From: Muribaculaceae bacterium
GTDB lineage: Bacteria; Bacteroidota; Bacteroidia; Bacteroidales; Muribaculaceae
NCBI GenBank assembly: GCA_017548365.1
Contig: JAFZAC010000043.1
Span: forward strand, 1-64,000
Reading direction: 5' to 3'
DNA length: 64,000 bases
In this document: one piece after another, positions 1 through 8,274 of the stretch
How the letters are laid out: the number at the start of each line of letters is the position of its first letter
Numbering within the stretch: position 1 is the stretch's first letter
The notes under the pieces: model-generated
Told to the model about the DNA's origin: nothing
The model's input: only the letters and a program-made list of their open reading frames with translations
Databases searched by the model: none
Position numbers and translations under genes: made by a program

Positions 1-330
1 CACGCTACAGGCGCCGCCTCACGGCGGGAAATCCTACAAATCATTCCAAATCTAAAAAAATATTTGTTGGATTTGTTACTGATTTGATTGATTTCTGCGC
101 GAAGCGCACCCTTTCAAGCGTCTATGCACCTCTCCCCTAAAGAAAATCTCTCCCCTCTCACTCTTCCCTCTCCCCTAAAATAAGATTTCTACCGATCACG
201 ATCCCCGATTCAAGCGAAGCGTATAATTTTTTGTTTTTATCAATAATTTTTAATAACTTTGCACAAAATAGTTGAAATGCGTGTCGATTTGCAATAAAAA
301 CCATCAAAAAAACATATAAAACCTCTTATT
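1..330. other. Intergenic region upstream of the BspA-like gene
   Basis: No gene is visible. About 120-180 holds imperfect C/T-rich short repeats built on CTCTCCCCT. From 171 to 269 lies the first copy of a 99-bp sequence that recurs at 5061-5159, and it contains the promoter of the next gene. The window begins inside this region, so the upstream gene is not visible. Confidence 0.6.
230..261 (+). promoter_or_regulatory. Bacteroidetes-type promoter of the BspA-like gene
   Basis: TTTG at 230-233 and TAACTTTG at 254-261, separated by 20 nt, match the -33/-7 promoter consensus of Bacteroidetes. The start codon follows at 331, leaving a leader of about 65 nt. Assignment is by consensus only. Confidence 0.7.
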
Positions 331-3300
331 ATGAAGAAAAGACTACTACTCTCCATGCTTGCCTTTGTGACTTGCCTTGTGGGGTTCACGGCCTGGGCGG
401 GCAACTTCACTGTGACCAACAGCGGCAACAAGTTCACCATCAAGCGCAGCGATGCCACCGTGAAGGTGACGGTGAAATACCGCACGGTGAGCCTCTCGGC
501 ACTCGCTGGCGTGCATTTTATCGCTGTGGCCGACGAAGTCACATTCAACGTGGGCGATACCGCCAAGTCGGTAACTGTCACCGAGAAATCGGTGGCAACG
601 CTTGAGTATCCTTATCGCTACCAGAGCTCCACTTCGCGCACCTACCGCTTTGAGGTGCTCGACAAGAGCGGCTTCAGGCTCGCTTACAAAAACCGCGCCA
701 TCGACTACGGAGACGACTACAAGGTCTCAAACTCCTACCTCAACAAGAGTGTCTCAGACCTGGTGTATTTCAGCGCACTAGGAAGCATTGGCAGTGGTGC
801 TGGCAACAAGTTCCTTGATGTGTCATACGAGTCTTCCGATTGGATTCAAGTCACCGATGCGGGCTACAACCAGGGTGTGCACGTCATGAAAACCAGCAGC
901 CTCTTCAACGACAATTCAGGCTTGCGCACCTACCTCAACAGCCTTGGCTACAGGATGTATGCCACAGTCTATTTCACCCAAAAGGAAGAGCAAGACGGAT
1001 ATCAATACATTCAAATCCTTGCCGACACTCCGAACTACGACGGCAACGATCCTAATGGTGCCGTCAACGACCCGTCGGTCTCACTCTACAAAGCCTGTTT
1101 CATCCTGAGTTATGAGCCCAGCGGCAGCGTGATGAGTGATGCGCATCACCAGTTCTTCCCGCACCGCTATGACTATGTTGACAAGGCAGCCGAAATAGCT
1201 GCCGGCTTAAACTATTATGAGTTTGACTACGACAACAGCCACCTCTATCAGCAGAAGTACAAGTCATCGGCTTACGATGCCCCAAACACCGGCTCACTAA
1301 ATCTGTCGCCCACCGTCAACAACATCGTCGTGCGCTTTGATGCGGCCGGCTCAGGCGGCGACACTTGGGACTTCATGGACCTGAAAGCGCGTCTTGCCTT
1401 GGTTGATGCCACGGCGCCCACCCTGCTGGGAACTCCCGTGCCATCGGCTGGGCCTTACAACGAGGGCAACACCTTCACCGTGAGCGTTCCTTTCAATGAG
1501 ATTATGACAGTGTCGGGGACGCCCACACTCACTACCAGCTGGGGCACAATGAACTATATTTCGGGCGCTGGCAGCAACGTTCTCACCTTCCAGGGCACCA
1601 TCGACGCCCCAAATGGCACGCCTTTGAGCATCACGGGCTACAGCGGAACAATCCGCGACTATGTAGGCAATAATTTCACTGGTACAATTACTGCCACCTT
1701 CAGCGACATCACCGCCCGCGGTCGCTACAATTACGACAGCGCGACTGGTGTGTTGTCGCTCATCTGCGGCGAGTTCTCCACTGACAACAAGTGGGGCAGC
1801 GAGGTCGTCCCATCGGCTGTAACAAGCGTCACTGCTACCGATGAGGTGAAATTCACTGGCGATTGCTCAAGATTGTTTTATAACTTCAACTGCCAGAGTA
1901 TGGATTTGGGCAACGTCAACACCGTTGATGTCACCGACATGAGTTTTATGTTCAACAATTGCTCCAACCTCACCTCGCTTAACATCACGGGCTGGAACAC
2001 TGTCAATGTCACCGACATGAGTAGTATGTTCAGCGGATGTTCCAATCTCACCTCACTCAACATCTCGGGTTGGAACACAAGCAGTGTCACCAAAATGAGA
2101 TTTATGTTCAGCTTTTGTACCAGCCTCACCTCGCTCGACCTCACGGGCTGGAACACTGCCAATGTCACCGACATGTGCTCTATGTTCAGCAACTGCAGTA
2201 GTTTTACCTCGATCGATGTCTCGAACTTTAACACTGCCAATGTCACCGACATGTGCTCTATGTTCTACGGCTGCCATGGCTTAACCTCGCTCAATGTATC
2301 AAACTTCAACACCGCCAATGTCTCCAAGATGTCCAGCATGTTCGACAACTGCGAGCACTTAACCTCGCTCGATGTGTCGAACTTCGACACTAGCAACGTC
2401 ACTGACATGGGATTCATGTTCTCCAACTGCCAGAGCTTAACCTCACTCAACTTATCGGAGTGGAACACCGCCAATGTCACCGACATGTGCTCTATGTTCT
2501 ACGGCTGCCATGGCTTAACCTCGCTTGACCTCTCGGGGTGGAACACCGCCAATGTCACGAAAATGAACTACACATTCTCCAACTGCTATGGCTTAACCTC
2601 ACTTGACCTCTCGGGGTGGAACACTGCCAAAGTCACCAGAATGGTAAGCCTATTCCAAAACTGCCAGGGCTTAACATCGCTCTACCTCTCGGGGTGGAAT
2701 CTCGCCAATGTCACCGATATGAGTTCTATGTTCAGAGGTTGTACCAGCCTCACCTCGCTCGACCTCTCGGGGTGGAACACCGCCAATGTCGCCGATATGA
2801 ATAATATATTTAACCAATGCACAAAACTCTCCACAATCTATGCTGGTGCTGAATGGAGCACCGAGAGTGTCACCAACTCAATTGGAATGTTCAATAACTG
2901 CAGAGTTCTTGCTGGCGGCATGGGCACCACCTACGACGTGAACCACACTGATGGCGAGTATGCCCGCATCGACCGCGGAGCCGACGAGCCAGGCTACCTC
3001 ACGGGGTTGTTCGCACTAACCTTGCCCGAGAATGTGACAGCCACTCCAGCCGCCACACTCACCCACGACAGTACTGCCTACTACGCCGCCGGCGACACCA
3101 TCACCCTGGGCTACAATGGCAATGTGCCTGAAAATTATAAAGTGGCATACACCGTCACCATCGACGGCAGCGACCCTGCCGAGACAGTGGAAGTCATCGA
3201 TGGCACCTTCGTGATGCCCGATGCCGACGTGACCGTCAGTGCCGACTTCATTTTAGACGGCATTCTCATCGACGAGGAGAACTTCCCCGATGCGAACTTC

Positions 3301-4623
3301 CGCAACTACCTGCTGTCGCAAGACTACGGCAGCGACAGCATTCTCACCTTCACTGAAATTGCCGGTATAACCTATATAGATGTTGCAATGAAAGATGTTT
3401 CAGACATGACAGGCATCGAGCATTTCACTGCTTTGACAAGACTTGACTGCTTTGGTAATCACCATCTCACCTCTCTCGATGTGAGTAAAAACACCGCTTT
3501 GACACAGCTTTGTTGCAACAACAACAAGTTGACCTCGCTTGACGTGAGCCACAACACCGCACTGACAACTCTTTATTGCAATGTCAACCAGCTGACGGCG
3601 CTTGACGTGAGCCACAACACCGCATTGAAATTTCTTTCGTGCTACAGCAACCAGCTGACGGCGCTTGACGTGAGCCACAACACCGCATTGGAAACACTTG
3701 ACTGCTACAGCAACCAGCTGGCGGCGCTTGATGTGAGCCAGAACACCGCATTGACAAGACTTGAGTGTCAACACAACCAGCTGGCGGCGCTTGATGTGAG
3801 CCACAACACCGCATTGAGGGGTCTTTACTGCTCCGGCAACCTGCTGAATTCGCTTGACGTGAGTCACAACACCGCCTTGCGGGCGCTTGACTGCTCCAGT
3901 AACCAGCTGACGGCGCTTGACGTAAGCAACAACACAGCATTGGAATACCTTTACTGCTACAGCAACCAGCTGACGGCGCTTGACGTGAGCCACAACACCG
4001 CATTGGAAAGACTTGAGTGCAACGGCAACCAGCTGACGGCGCTTGACGTGAGCCACAACACCGCTTTGACAGGACTTTCTTGCTACAATAACCAGCTCAC
4101 ATCGCTTGACGTGAGCCACAACACCGCATTGACATATCTTGACTGCCGCCTCAACCAGCTGACTGCACTCGACGTGAGCCACAACACCGCTTTGGTTGAA
4201 CTCTACTGCTCTGAAAACCAAATCTACGGCGGTAACATGGAGGCGTTGGTAGCCAGTCTGCCCACGGTGGATGTTGATAATAATGATGGTGAAAACGGAT
4301 GGTTCGGTGTCATCAACCTTGACCCTGGAGCCGATCAGAACGTCATCACCACTACGCAGGTGACCACGGCGAGAGGCAAGAACTGGACGGTGTATGGTCT
4401 TAAAAATGGTGATTGGGAGGAATACGACGGCAGCGAGCCCACCACGACAGTTCCTGGTGACGTGAACGGCGACGGTGCAGTGACCAGTGCCGACGTGACC
4501 GAGATATACAACTATCTGCTTAGCGGTGACGAGACCTATCTCGACACTGGCGACGTGAACGGCGACGGCTCCATCACCAGCGCCGACATCACAGCGATTT
4601 ACAGCATCCTTCTGGGAAATTAA
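331..4623 (+). CDS. BspA-like exported protein with DUF285 repeats, leucine-rich repeats and dockerin
   Basis: A 1430-residue exported protein. Residues 1-24 are a signal peptide ending in TAWAG. Residues about 25-510 are beta-rich and include an Ig-like 'PVPSAGPYNEG' module near 370-460. About residues 510-850 carry some twelve 24-residue DUF285/BspA repeats of the type NVTDMSSMFSGCSNLTSL. A short beta domain follows (about 895-975), then thirteen or so 21-residue leucine-rich repeats (LTALDVSHNTAL, about 1020-1300). The last 57 residues are a type I dockerin with two DVNGDG calcium loops. BspA-family proteins are surface adhesins that bind host or bacterial ligands; that role here is inferred. 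The gene stands alone behind a good promoter and ahead of a terminator. Near-identical repeats at DNA level predict copy-number variation between strains. Confidence 0.9.
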   Translation: MKKRLLLSMLAFVTCLVGFTAWAGNFTVTNSGNKFTIKRSDATVKVTVKYRTVSLSALAGVHFIAVADEVTFNVGDTAKSVTVTEKSVATLEYPYRYQSSTSRTYRFEVLDKSGFRLAYKNRAIDYGDDYKVSNSYLNKSVSDLVYFSALGSIGSGAGNKFLDVSYESSDWIQVTDAGYNQGVHVMKTSSLFNDNSGLRTYLNSLGYRMYATVYFTQKEEQDGYQYIQILADTPNYDGNDPNGAVNDPSVSLYKACFILSYEPSGSVMSDAHHQFFPHRYDYVDKAAEIAAGLNYYEFDYDNSHLYQQKYKSSAYDAPNTGSLNLSPTVNNIVVRFDAAGSGGDTWDFMDLKARLALVDATAPTLLGTPVPSAGPYNEGNTFTVSVPFNEIMTVSGTPTLTTSWGTMNYISGAGSNVLTFQGTIDAPNGTPLSITGYSGTIRDYVGNNFTGTITATFSDITARGRYNYDSATGVLSLICGEFSTDNKWGSEVVPSAVTSVTATDEVKFTGDCSRLFYNFNCQSMDLGNVNTVDVTDMSFMFNNCSNLTSLNITGWNTVNVTDMSSMFSGCSNLTSLNISGWNTSSVTKMRFMFSFCTSLTSLDLTGWNTANVTDMCSMFSNCSSFTSIDVSNFNTANVTDMCSMFYGCHGLTSLNVSNFNTANVSKMSSMFDNCEHLTSLDVSNFDTSNVTDMGFMFSNCQSLTSLNLSEWNTANVTDMCSMFYGCHGLTSLDLSGWNTANVTKMNYTFSNCYGLTSLDLSGWNTAKVTRMVSLFQNCQGLTSLYLSGWNLANVTDMSSMFRGCTSLTSLDLSGWNTANVADMNNIFNQCTKLSTIYAGAEWSTESVTNSIGMFNNCRVLAGGMGTTYDVNHTDGEYARIDRGADEPGYLTGLFALTLPENVTATPAATLTHDSTAYYAAGDTITLGYNGNVPENYKVAYTVTIDGSDPAETVEVIDGTFVMPDADVTVSADFILDGILIDEENFPDANFRNYLLSQDYGSDSILTFTEIAGITYIDVAMKDVSDMTGIEHFTALTRLDCFGNHHLTSLDVSKNTALTQLCCNNNKLTSLDVSHNTALTTLYCNVNQLTALDVSHNTALKFLSCYSNQLTALDVSHNTALETLDCYSNQLAALDVSQNTALTRLECQHNQLAALDVSHNTALRGLYCSGNLLNSLDVSHNTALRALDCSSNQLTALDVSNNTALEYLYCYSNQLTALDVSHNTALERLECNGNQLTALDVSHNTALTGLSCYNNQLTSLDVSHNTALTYLDCRLNQLTALDVSHNTALVELYCSENQIYGGNMEALVASLPTVDVDNNDGENGWFGVINLDPGADQNVITTTQVTTARGKNWTVYGLKNGDWEEYDGSEPTTTVPGDVNGDGAVTSADVTEIYNYLLSGDETYLDTGDVNGDGSITSADITAIYSILLGN

Positions 4624-4790
4624 TCAATGCAGAATGCGGAATGCAGAATTCAGAATGCAGAATTAAGAATGCACAATCAATGCAGAATGCGGAATGCTGA
4701 ATGCTGAATCAATGCAGAATTCAGAATGCTTAATCAATGCAGAATGCTTCATCAATGCAGAATTCAGGATGCAGAATGCTGAATGCACAA
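4624..4790. repeat. AATGCAG-type heptamer repeat tract
   Basis: After the stop codon there are over 150 bp of imperfect 7-bp units (AATGCAG, AATGCGG, AATGCTG, AATTCAG, AATGCAC), interrupted several times by 'AATCAATGCAG'. The same family occurs in short form after ruvC (10370-10412) and near 34003-34032. No coding function is apparent; an open frame running through it is a by-product of the repeats. Confidence 0.8.
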
Positions 4791-4791
4791 T

Positions 4792-4816
4792 TAAAAGCGC
4801 CTTCGGGCGCTTTTTT
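4792..4816 (+). terminator. Rho-independent terminator after the BspA-like gene
   Basis: Stem AAAAGCGCC / GGCGCTTTT with a TTCG tetraloop and a run of T on the plus strand. It lies beyond the heptamer tract, so the tract would be in the 3' UTR. Confidence 0.85.
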
Positions 4817-5060
4817 GTTCCCCATGCTGATTTTTAGTCGGATAGGGGCGCATGCAATCATGGTGTCAGGCGAATTGCGTCGAAGATGCAGAATGCTTCG
4901 AAGAAGCTATTTGTCGGTAAGACCATGCAAGAGGGTCGAAGGCCCTCGCTGCTTGGTCCTTGCGTCATCTAATGAAAAAGTGCCTCGAAGAGGAACTTCA
5001 TCACGCTGCGTTTTTGTCAAACAATGTTGGACAAGGTCAGACTGGGTCAGACACAATCTC

Positions 5061-5159
5061 TCTCCTAAAATAAGATTTCTCCCGATCACGATCCCCAATT
5101 CAAGCGAAGCGTATATTTTTTTGTTTTTATCAAATATTTTTAATTACTTCACACAAAAT
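5061..5159 (+). repeat. Second copy of the 99-bp BspA promoter region, -7 box decayed
   Basis: Aligned by eye to 171-269 without gaps, with about 9 mismatches. The TTTG element is kept (5120-5123) at the same 20-nt spacing, but the -7 box reads TTACTTCA instead of TAACTTTG. No gene follows this copy. It probably reflects an old duplication or gene loss around the BspA locus. Confidence 0.8.
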
Positions 5160-5560
5160 CTCCGAAAATACCAAAATGTTTGCACTGAAAATCTCCGAAA
5201 ATACGTAATTCTATCAAAAGGTCGCCGAAAAGTAGTGCATTGATGTTATTTTCATAATATGTCTTCGGCGATTTTCGTATTTTTGCGTCTTATACTATGC
5301 GCTCGTGCATCTTGAGTGGGGGGGTGACTCCAATAGGAAAAGATTCACTCGCGTCCGCTCGTGCATCTTGTGCGCTCCCGCGGGGACCGCTGCAAAATGA
5401 CAAGATTCACTCGCGTTCGCTCGTGCATCTTGAGTAGGGGGGGAGGTGCTTTTGAGCAACTGACGATTGCTGCGCAATCCCCCCAGTTGTTTCTTTATGG
5501 CAAATCGCTCAAACGAGTTTGGCTTTTCACCATAAAGAAACAACCGGCCACTTGCGTGGT
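5160..5560. repeat. Repeat-rich noncoding stretch upstream of tRNA-Ser
   Basis: No credible gene. It contains two copies of CTCCGAAAATAC (from 5160 and about 5190) with an inverted relative near 5262-5280, three copies of GCTCGTGCATCTTG (5301, 5357, 5419), and a perfect 15-bp inverted repeat (GTTGTTTCTTTATGG at 5486-5500, its complement at 5530-5544) with a 29-nt loop. A TATTTTTG box at 5278-5285 could start a plus-strand transcript but lacks an upstream TTTG. Confidence 0.6.
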
Positions 5561-5564
5561 CGGT
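5543..5564 (-). terminator. Terminator of tRNA-Ser
   Basis: On the minus strand, directly after the tRNA 3' end, CCGACCAC-GCAA-GTGGCCGG forms a stem (one G-U) followed by TTGTTTCTTT. Position and T-rich tail fit an intrinsic terminator. Confidence 0.65.
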
Positions 5565-5574
5565 TGCTCAAAGG

Positions 5575-5661
5575 CGGAGAGGACAAGATTCGAACTTGCG
5601 GTAGAGTTACCCCTACGGCAGTTTAGCAAACTGCTGGTTTCAGCCACTCACCCACCTCTCC
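5575..5661 (-). tRNA. tRNA-Ser (anticodon GCU)
   Basis: Minus-strand 87-nt sequence with acceptor stem GGAGAGG / CCTCTCC, D arm containing GAGTGGCTGAAA, anticodon arm CAGTTT-GCT-AAACTG, a long variable arm typical of class II tRNAs, and a TTCGAAT T-loop. The anticodon GCU reads AGC and AGU codons. The 3' CCA is not encoded (CCT follows). A TAACTTTGC promoter box lies about 36 nt upstream. Confidence 0.95.
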
Positions 5662-5696
5662 AGTGCCATTAGTGCTGAATTTTTCATTAAGCGACT

Positions 5697-5705
5697 GCAA
5701 AGTTA
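5697..5705 (-). promoter_or_regulatory. -7 box of the tRNA-Ser promoter
   Basis: TAACTTTGC read on the minus strand, 36 nt upstream of the mature tRNA 5' end; good match to TAnnTTTG. Confidence 0.6.
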
Positions 5706-5839
5706 GTTCTTTTTTTCATATCTGCAAAACTTTTTTGAAAAAAATGATTTTTTTCTTCGGTTGATAGTGGGTTGTCGGGTTTTTTAATATTGCTGCTGGG
5801 CTGTGCATTGTTGTTTCTTTGCAAGAAAAAGAGCATATC

Positions 5840-7822
5840 ATGGAAGCACACAATAATAAATATAATACGAGCCAGGAGAATGTTGATGCCACTCGTTTTG
5901 ATATAGACAAAATGACGATTGAGCAGATTGTCGCTGCCAATGAGCTGCGCAATCGCGAGCTTGAGAGTCAGGGGCATTATGACCCAATCACTGGGGCTGG
6001 ATGTTGCGGCCAGCGTGTGGAGCGGCAGGTGACGGTGGGCGACGAACTCAACGGCACGTTTTTTATTCCCGAGGAAATGGCGCAGGAGTTTGACGAGGTG
6101 GGCTGTGCCACTCGGGAGCAGTGGGAGCAGCTTCGCATCAAGCATGACTTTGAGTACTGGTGCGCCACGTGTGTGACAATTCTCGACAAGGTGAGCGGAC
6201 GGCTGGTGAACATGGTTCTCAACCGTCCGCAGCGTCGTGTGCTTCAGGTGCTCGAGGGTCAGCGGCTCTCGGGCAAGCCGCTGCGTCTTGTCATGCTCAA
6301 GGCGCGGCAGTGGGGTGGGAGCACACTTGTGCAGATTTACATGGCATGGATTCAGCTTGTGCTCAAGACCAACTGGAACAGCCTTATTTGCGGTCACTTG
6401 CACCAGACTTCGGCAGCTATCAAGTCGATGTACACGCGTGCGTTGCGTACCTATCCCGAGCATCTGACTCGCAACGGAAAGGCTCCGCGGCTGGTGGCTT
6501 TTGAGGGCAGTCGCAATGTGCGTCAGCTCAACGGCAGTGAGTCGCTGGTGATCAGCGGTTCGGCACAGAGCCAGGATGCTGTGCGTGGCTACGACGTGAA
6601 GATGGCTCACCTCACCGAGGTCGCCTTTTGGCCTAATACGCCTGCGCACTCACCCGAAGATGTGATACGTTCGATTGGTGGTACCATCCCTCTCGAGCCT
6701 CTCACTATGCTTGTACTTGAGTCCACCGCTAACGGCGTGGGTAACTATTTTCATGAGGAGTGGCTGCGTGCCAAGTCGGGGCTCAGCGACAAGGAGCCGG
6801 TGTTTGTGCCCTGGTATGAGATAGAAATCTACCGCATGCCTGTAGCGGACGTTGGGGAACTTGTGGCAGAGATGGACGAATATGAGAAGTGGCTCTGGCA
6901 GGAATGCCATTGCACACTTGAGATGATAAACTGGTATCATCACAAGCGCCGTGAATATTCCAACCATGGACTAATGGCAGCGGAGTTTCCGACGACCGAC
7001 ATTGAGGCGTTTACCAGCAACTCCCACAATGTGTTTGCGACCGAGATGATAGAACGCCTGCGCCATGCCACTGTGAATCCTGTAAAGCGTGGTGATATCA
7101 TTGCCAAGAGCGCCAAGTCGCTCGACGGCATCGACTTTGTGGAAAGCGGAAACGGTCCTTTTGAGTTGTGGAAACGTCCCGAAAAGAGCACCTTCCGCAA
7201 TCGATACATGGTAGTTGTAGACATTGGCGGAAATTCGCCTCGTTCCGACTGGTCGATAATAGCCGTAATCGACCGGCATCTAGGCGAGGAAGGTTTGAAC
7301 AGCAACAGGCCCGAGGTGGTGGCGCAGTGGCGTGGCCATCTTGATCATGATATGCTTGCGTGGAAAGCGGCACAGATAGCGCGCTATTACTGTAACGCGT
7401 TGCTCGTCTTTGAAAGCAACTCAATCGACAGCAAGGGCGAGGTGGGCGAACTCATTTTCAATCAAATCAAGGCTGCATATAAAAATGTGTACCACCGCAG
7501 GAGTGATAACGGGGAGATGAAGCCTGGTTTCCAAACCAACAAGAAGACTAAGCTAAGTGCAATTTACAACCTCATCGCCTATGTGCGCGACGGCTCTTAC
7601 ATTGAGCGGGATAATAAGGCGGTAGACGAAATGGCGTGCTACGAACTCAAGCCCGACGGCAAGAGCTTCGGGGCGCGGCGCGGTAAGCACGACGACATTC
7701 TCATGACTCGTGCCATAGCACTCATGATTGTCGAGGAGCTGCGACTCAACGAGGGACGCTCAAGAGCTGTTAACCCCGACTACTTTGTGAAAAGTTTGGC
7801 GCTGAATATGCAAACGGGCTAG
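5840..7822 (+). CDS. Orphan phage-type terminase large subunit
   Basis: A 660-residue protein with the two-domain layout of phage terminase large subunits, the motor-nuclease that packages DNA into capsids. The ATPase part shows a deviant Walker A (ARQWGGST), a Walker B-like segment ending in HLTEVAFW and a coupling motif ESTANG. The RNase H-like nuclease part shows VVVDIGGN, LLVFESNS and a late KHDDIL acidic pair, so both activities look intact. No portal, small subunit, capsid or tail gene lies nearby, so the gene stands alone between tRNA-Ser and a SEL1 protein. The TTG at 5819 sits on a TTTCTTTG promoter-like box, so the ATG at 5840 is preferred. It may be a phage relic or a domesticated nuclease. 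Base composition resembles its neighbours. Confidence 0.85.
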   Translation: MEAHNNKYNTSQENVDATRFDIDKMTIEQIVAANELRNRELESQGHYDPITGAGCCGQRVERQVTVGDELNGTFFIPEEMAQEFDEVGCATREQWEQLRIKHDFEYWCATCVTILDKVSGRLVNMVLNRPQRRVLQVLEGQRLSGKPLRLVMLKARQWGGSTLVQIYMAWIQLVLKTNWNSLICGHLHQTSAAIKSMYTRALRTYPEHLTRNGKAPRLVAFEGSRNVRQLNGSESLVISGSAQSQDAVRGYDVKMAHLTEVAFWPNTPAHSPEDVIRSIGGTIPLEPLTMLVLESTANGVGNYFHEEWLRAKSGLSDKEPVFVPWYEIEIYRMPVADVGELVAEMDEYEKWLWQECHCTLEMINWYHHKRREYSNHGLMAAEFPTTDIEAFTSNSHNVFATEMIERLRHATVNPVKRGDIIAKSAKSLDGIDFVESGNGPFELWKRPEKSTFRNRYMVVVDIGGNSPRSDWSIIAVIDRHLGEEGLNSNRPEVVAQWRGHLDHDMLAWKAAQIARYYCNALLVFESNSIDSKGEVGELIFNQIKAAYKNVYHRRSDNGEMKPGFQTNKKTKLSAIYNLIAYVRDGSYIERDNKAVDEMACYELKPDGKSFGARRGKHDDILMTRAIALMIVEELRLNEGRSRAVNPDYFVKSLALNMQTG

Positions 7823-7987
7823 ATTCATATTTATGCTGCGATTGGTGATAAAAATCAACCAAATCACTTGAAAAAACATTGATTTTGCAGAAAAATATCA
7901 AAAAAAGTGATATTTTTTCATCAAAATATTTGTTTTTTCAAAAATAATACATAAATTTGCAGCGTACTTAAAAGTGAAAACCTTGAA

Positions 7988-8026
7988 ATGAAATCACTAA
8001 TTAAGTTGGGTAAAAAAGAAAAATAG
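7988..8026 (+). CDS. Tiny ORF, 12 residues, lysine-rich
   Basis: ATG to TAG gives the peptide MKSLIKLGKKEK. It starts about 25 nt after the predicted transcription start and ends 32 nt before a terminator hairpin, which is the layout of a real mini-gene. The peptide is basic, with no signal peptide and no run of a single amino acid that would suggest attenuation. Function unknown; it may be chance. Confidence 0.3.
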   Translation: MKSLIKLGKKEK

Positions 8027-8058
8027 TTGTTTTATAGATAATTGTGTATTTAAGGAAC

Positions 8059-8087
8059 GGGACAGTCGGGAGACTTTCCCCTTTTTT
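8059..8087 (+). terminator. Intrinsic terminator of the short transcript
   Basis: GGGACAGTC (8059-8067), loop GGGA, GACTTTCCC (8072-8080), then TTTTTT; one C/T mismatch in the stem. The arm GGGACAG can also pair with CTGTCCC at 8097-8103, which would break the terminator. Confidence 0.7.
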
Positions 8088-8097
8088 ATTGTAAAAC

Positions 8098-8155
8098 TGT
8101 CCCATTTTCATTTTTTGTTGCAAAAATGTCCCATTTTCGTTTTTTGTTGCAAAAA
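8098..8155. repeat. Two tandem 29-bp repeats
   Basis: Units at 8098-8126 and 8127-8155 differ at one position (A/G in TGTCCCATTTTCRTTTTTTG). Each ends in GTTGCAAAAA. They lie between the short-transcript terminator and the SEL1 promoter. Confidence 0.85.
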
Positions 8156-8209
8156 TGAGATGACAAAAAACTAAAACTCAAAATACTTCGTTATGTGAAA
8201 TATTATTCA

Positions 8210-8217
8210 TAATTTTG
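8210..8217 (+). promoter_or_regulatory. -7 box of the SEL1-protein promoter
   Basis: TAATTTTG followed by CA, 58 nt upstream of the start codon at 8275; matches TAnnTTTG. Confidence 0.55.
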
Positions 8218-8274
8218 CATTGATGTAAATAAACACAACTTTATAAAAACCTTCTAATATATTTTTAAAATATT

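Larger units (their letters stand above)
7966..8090 (+). ncRNA. Candidate short RNA with a 12-residue ORF
   Basis: Inferred unit: TAAATTTG (7952-7959) as -7 box, transcription from about 7965, a 13-codon ORF, and an intrinsic terminator ending about 8088. It is not part of the SEL1 mRNA, which has its own promoter box at 8210. It could be a peptide-coding mRNA, a small RNA or an attenuator remnant. No known RNA family was recognised. Confidence 0.35.
7823..8274. other. AT-rich intergenic region with a possible short transcript
   Basis: No long ORF. It contains a promoter-like box at 7952-7959, a 12-residue ORF, a terminator hairpin at 8059-8087, two tandem 29-bp repeats (8098-8126, 8127-8155) and the promoter of the SEL1 gene at 8210-8217. 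Confidence 0.6.

Noticed and set aside
3400..4221. Antisense ORF of 273 codons over the leucine-rich repeats
   Set aside because: It is a mirror of the 21-residue (63-bp) repeats; no signal peptide or family resemblance, and the sense frame is clearly the gene.
4737..5243. 168-codon ORF
   Set aside because: It runs through heptamer repeats, a terminator and the decayed promoter copy; the translation is low-complexity and resembles no protein.
5687..7822. Prophage
   Set aside because: Only the terminase large subunit is present; no portal, capsid, tail, integrase or lysis gene was found on either side.
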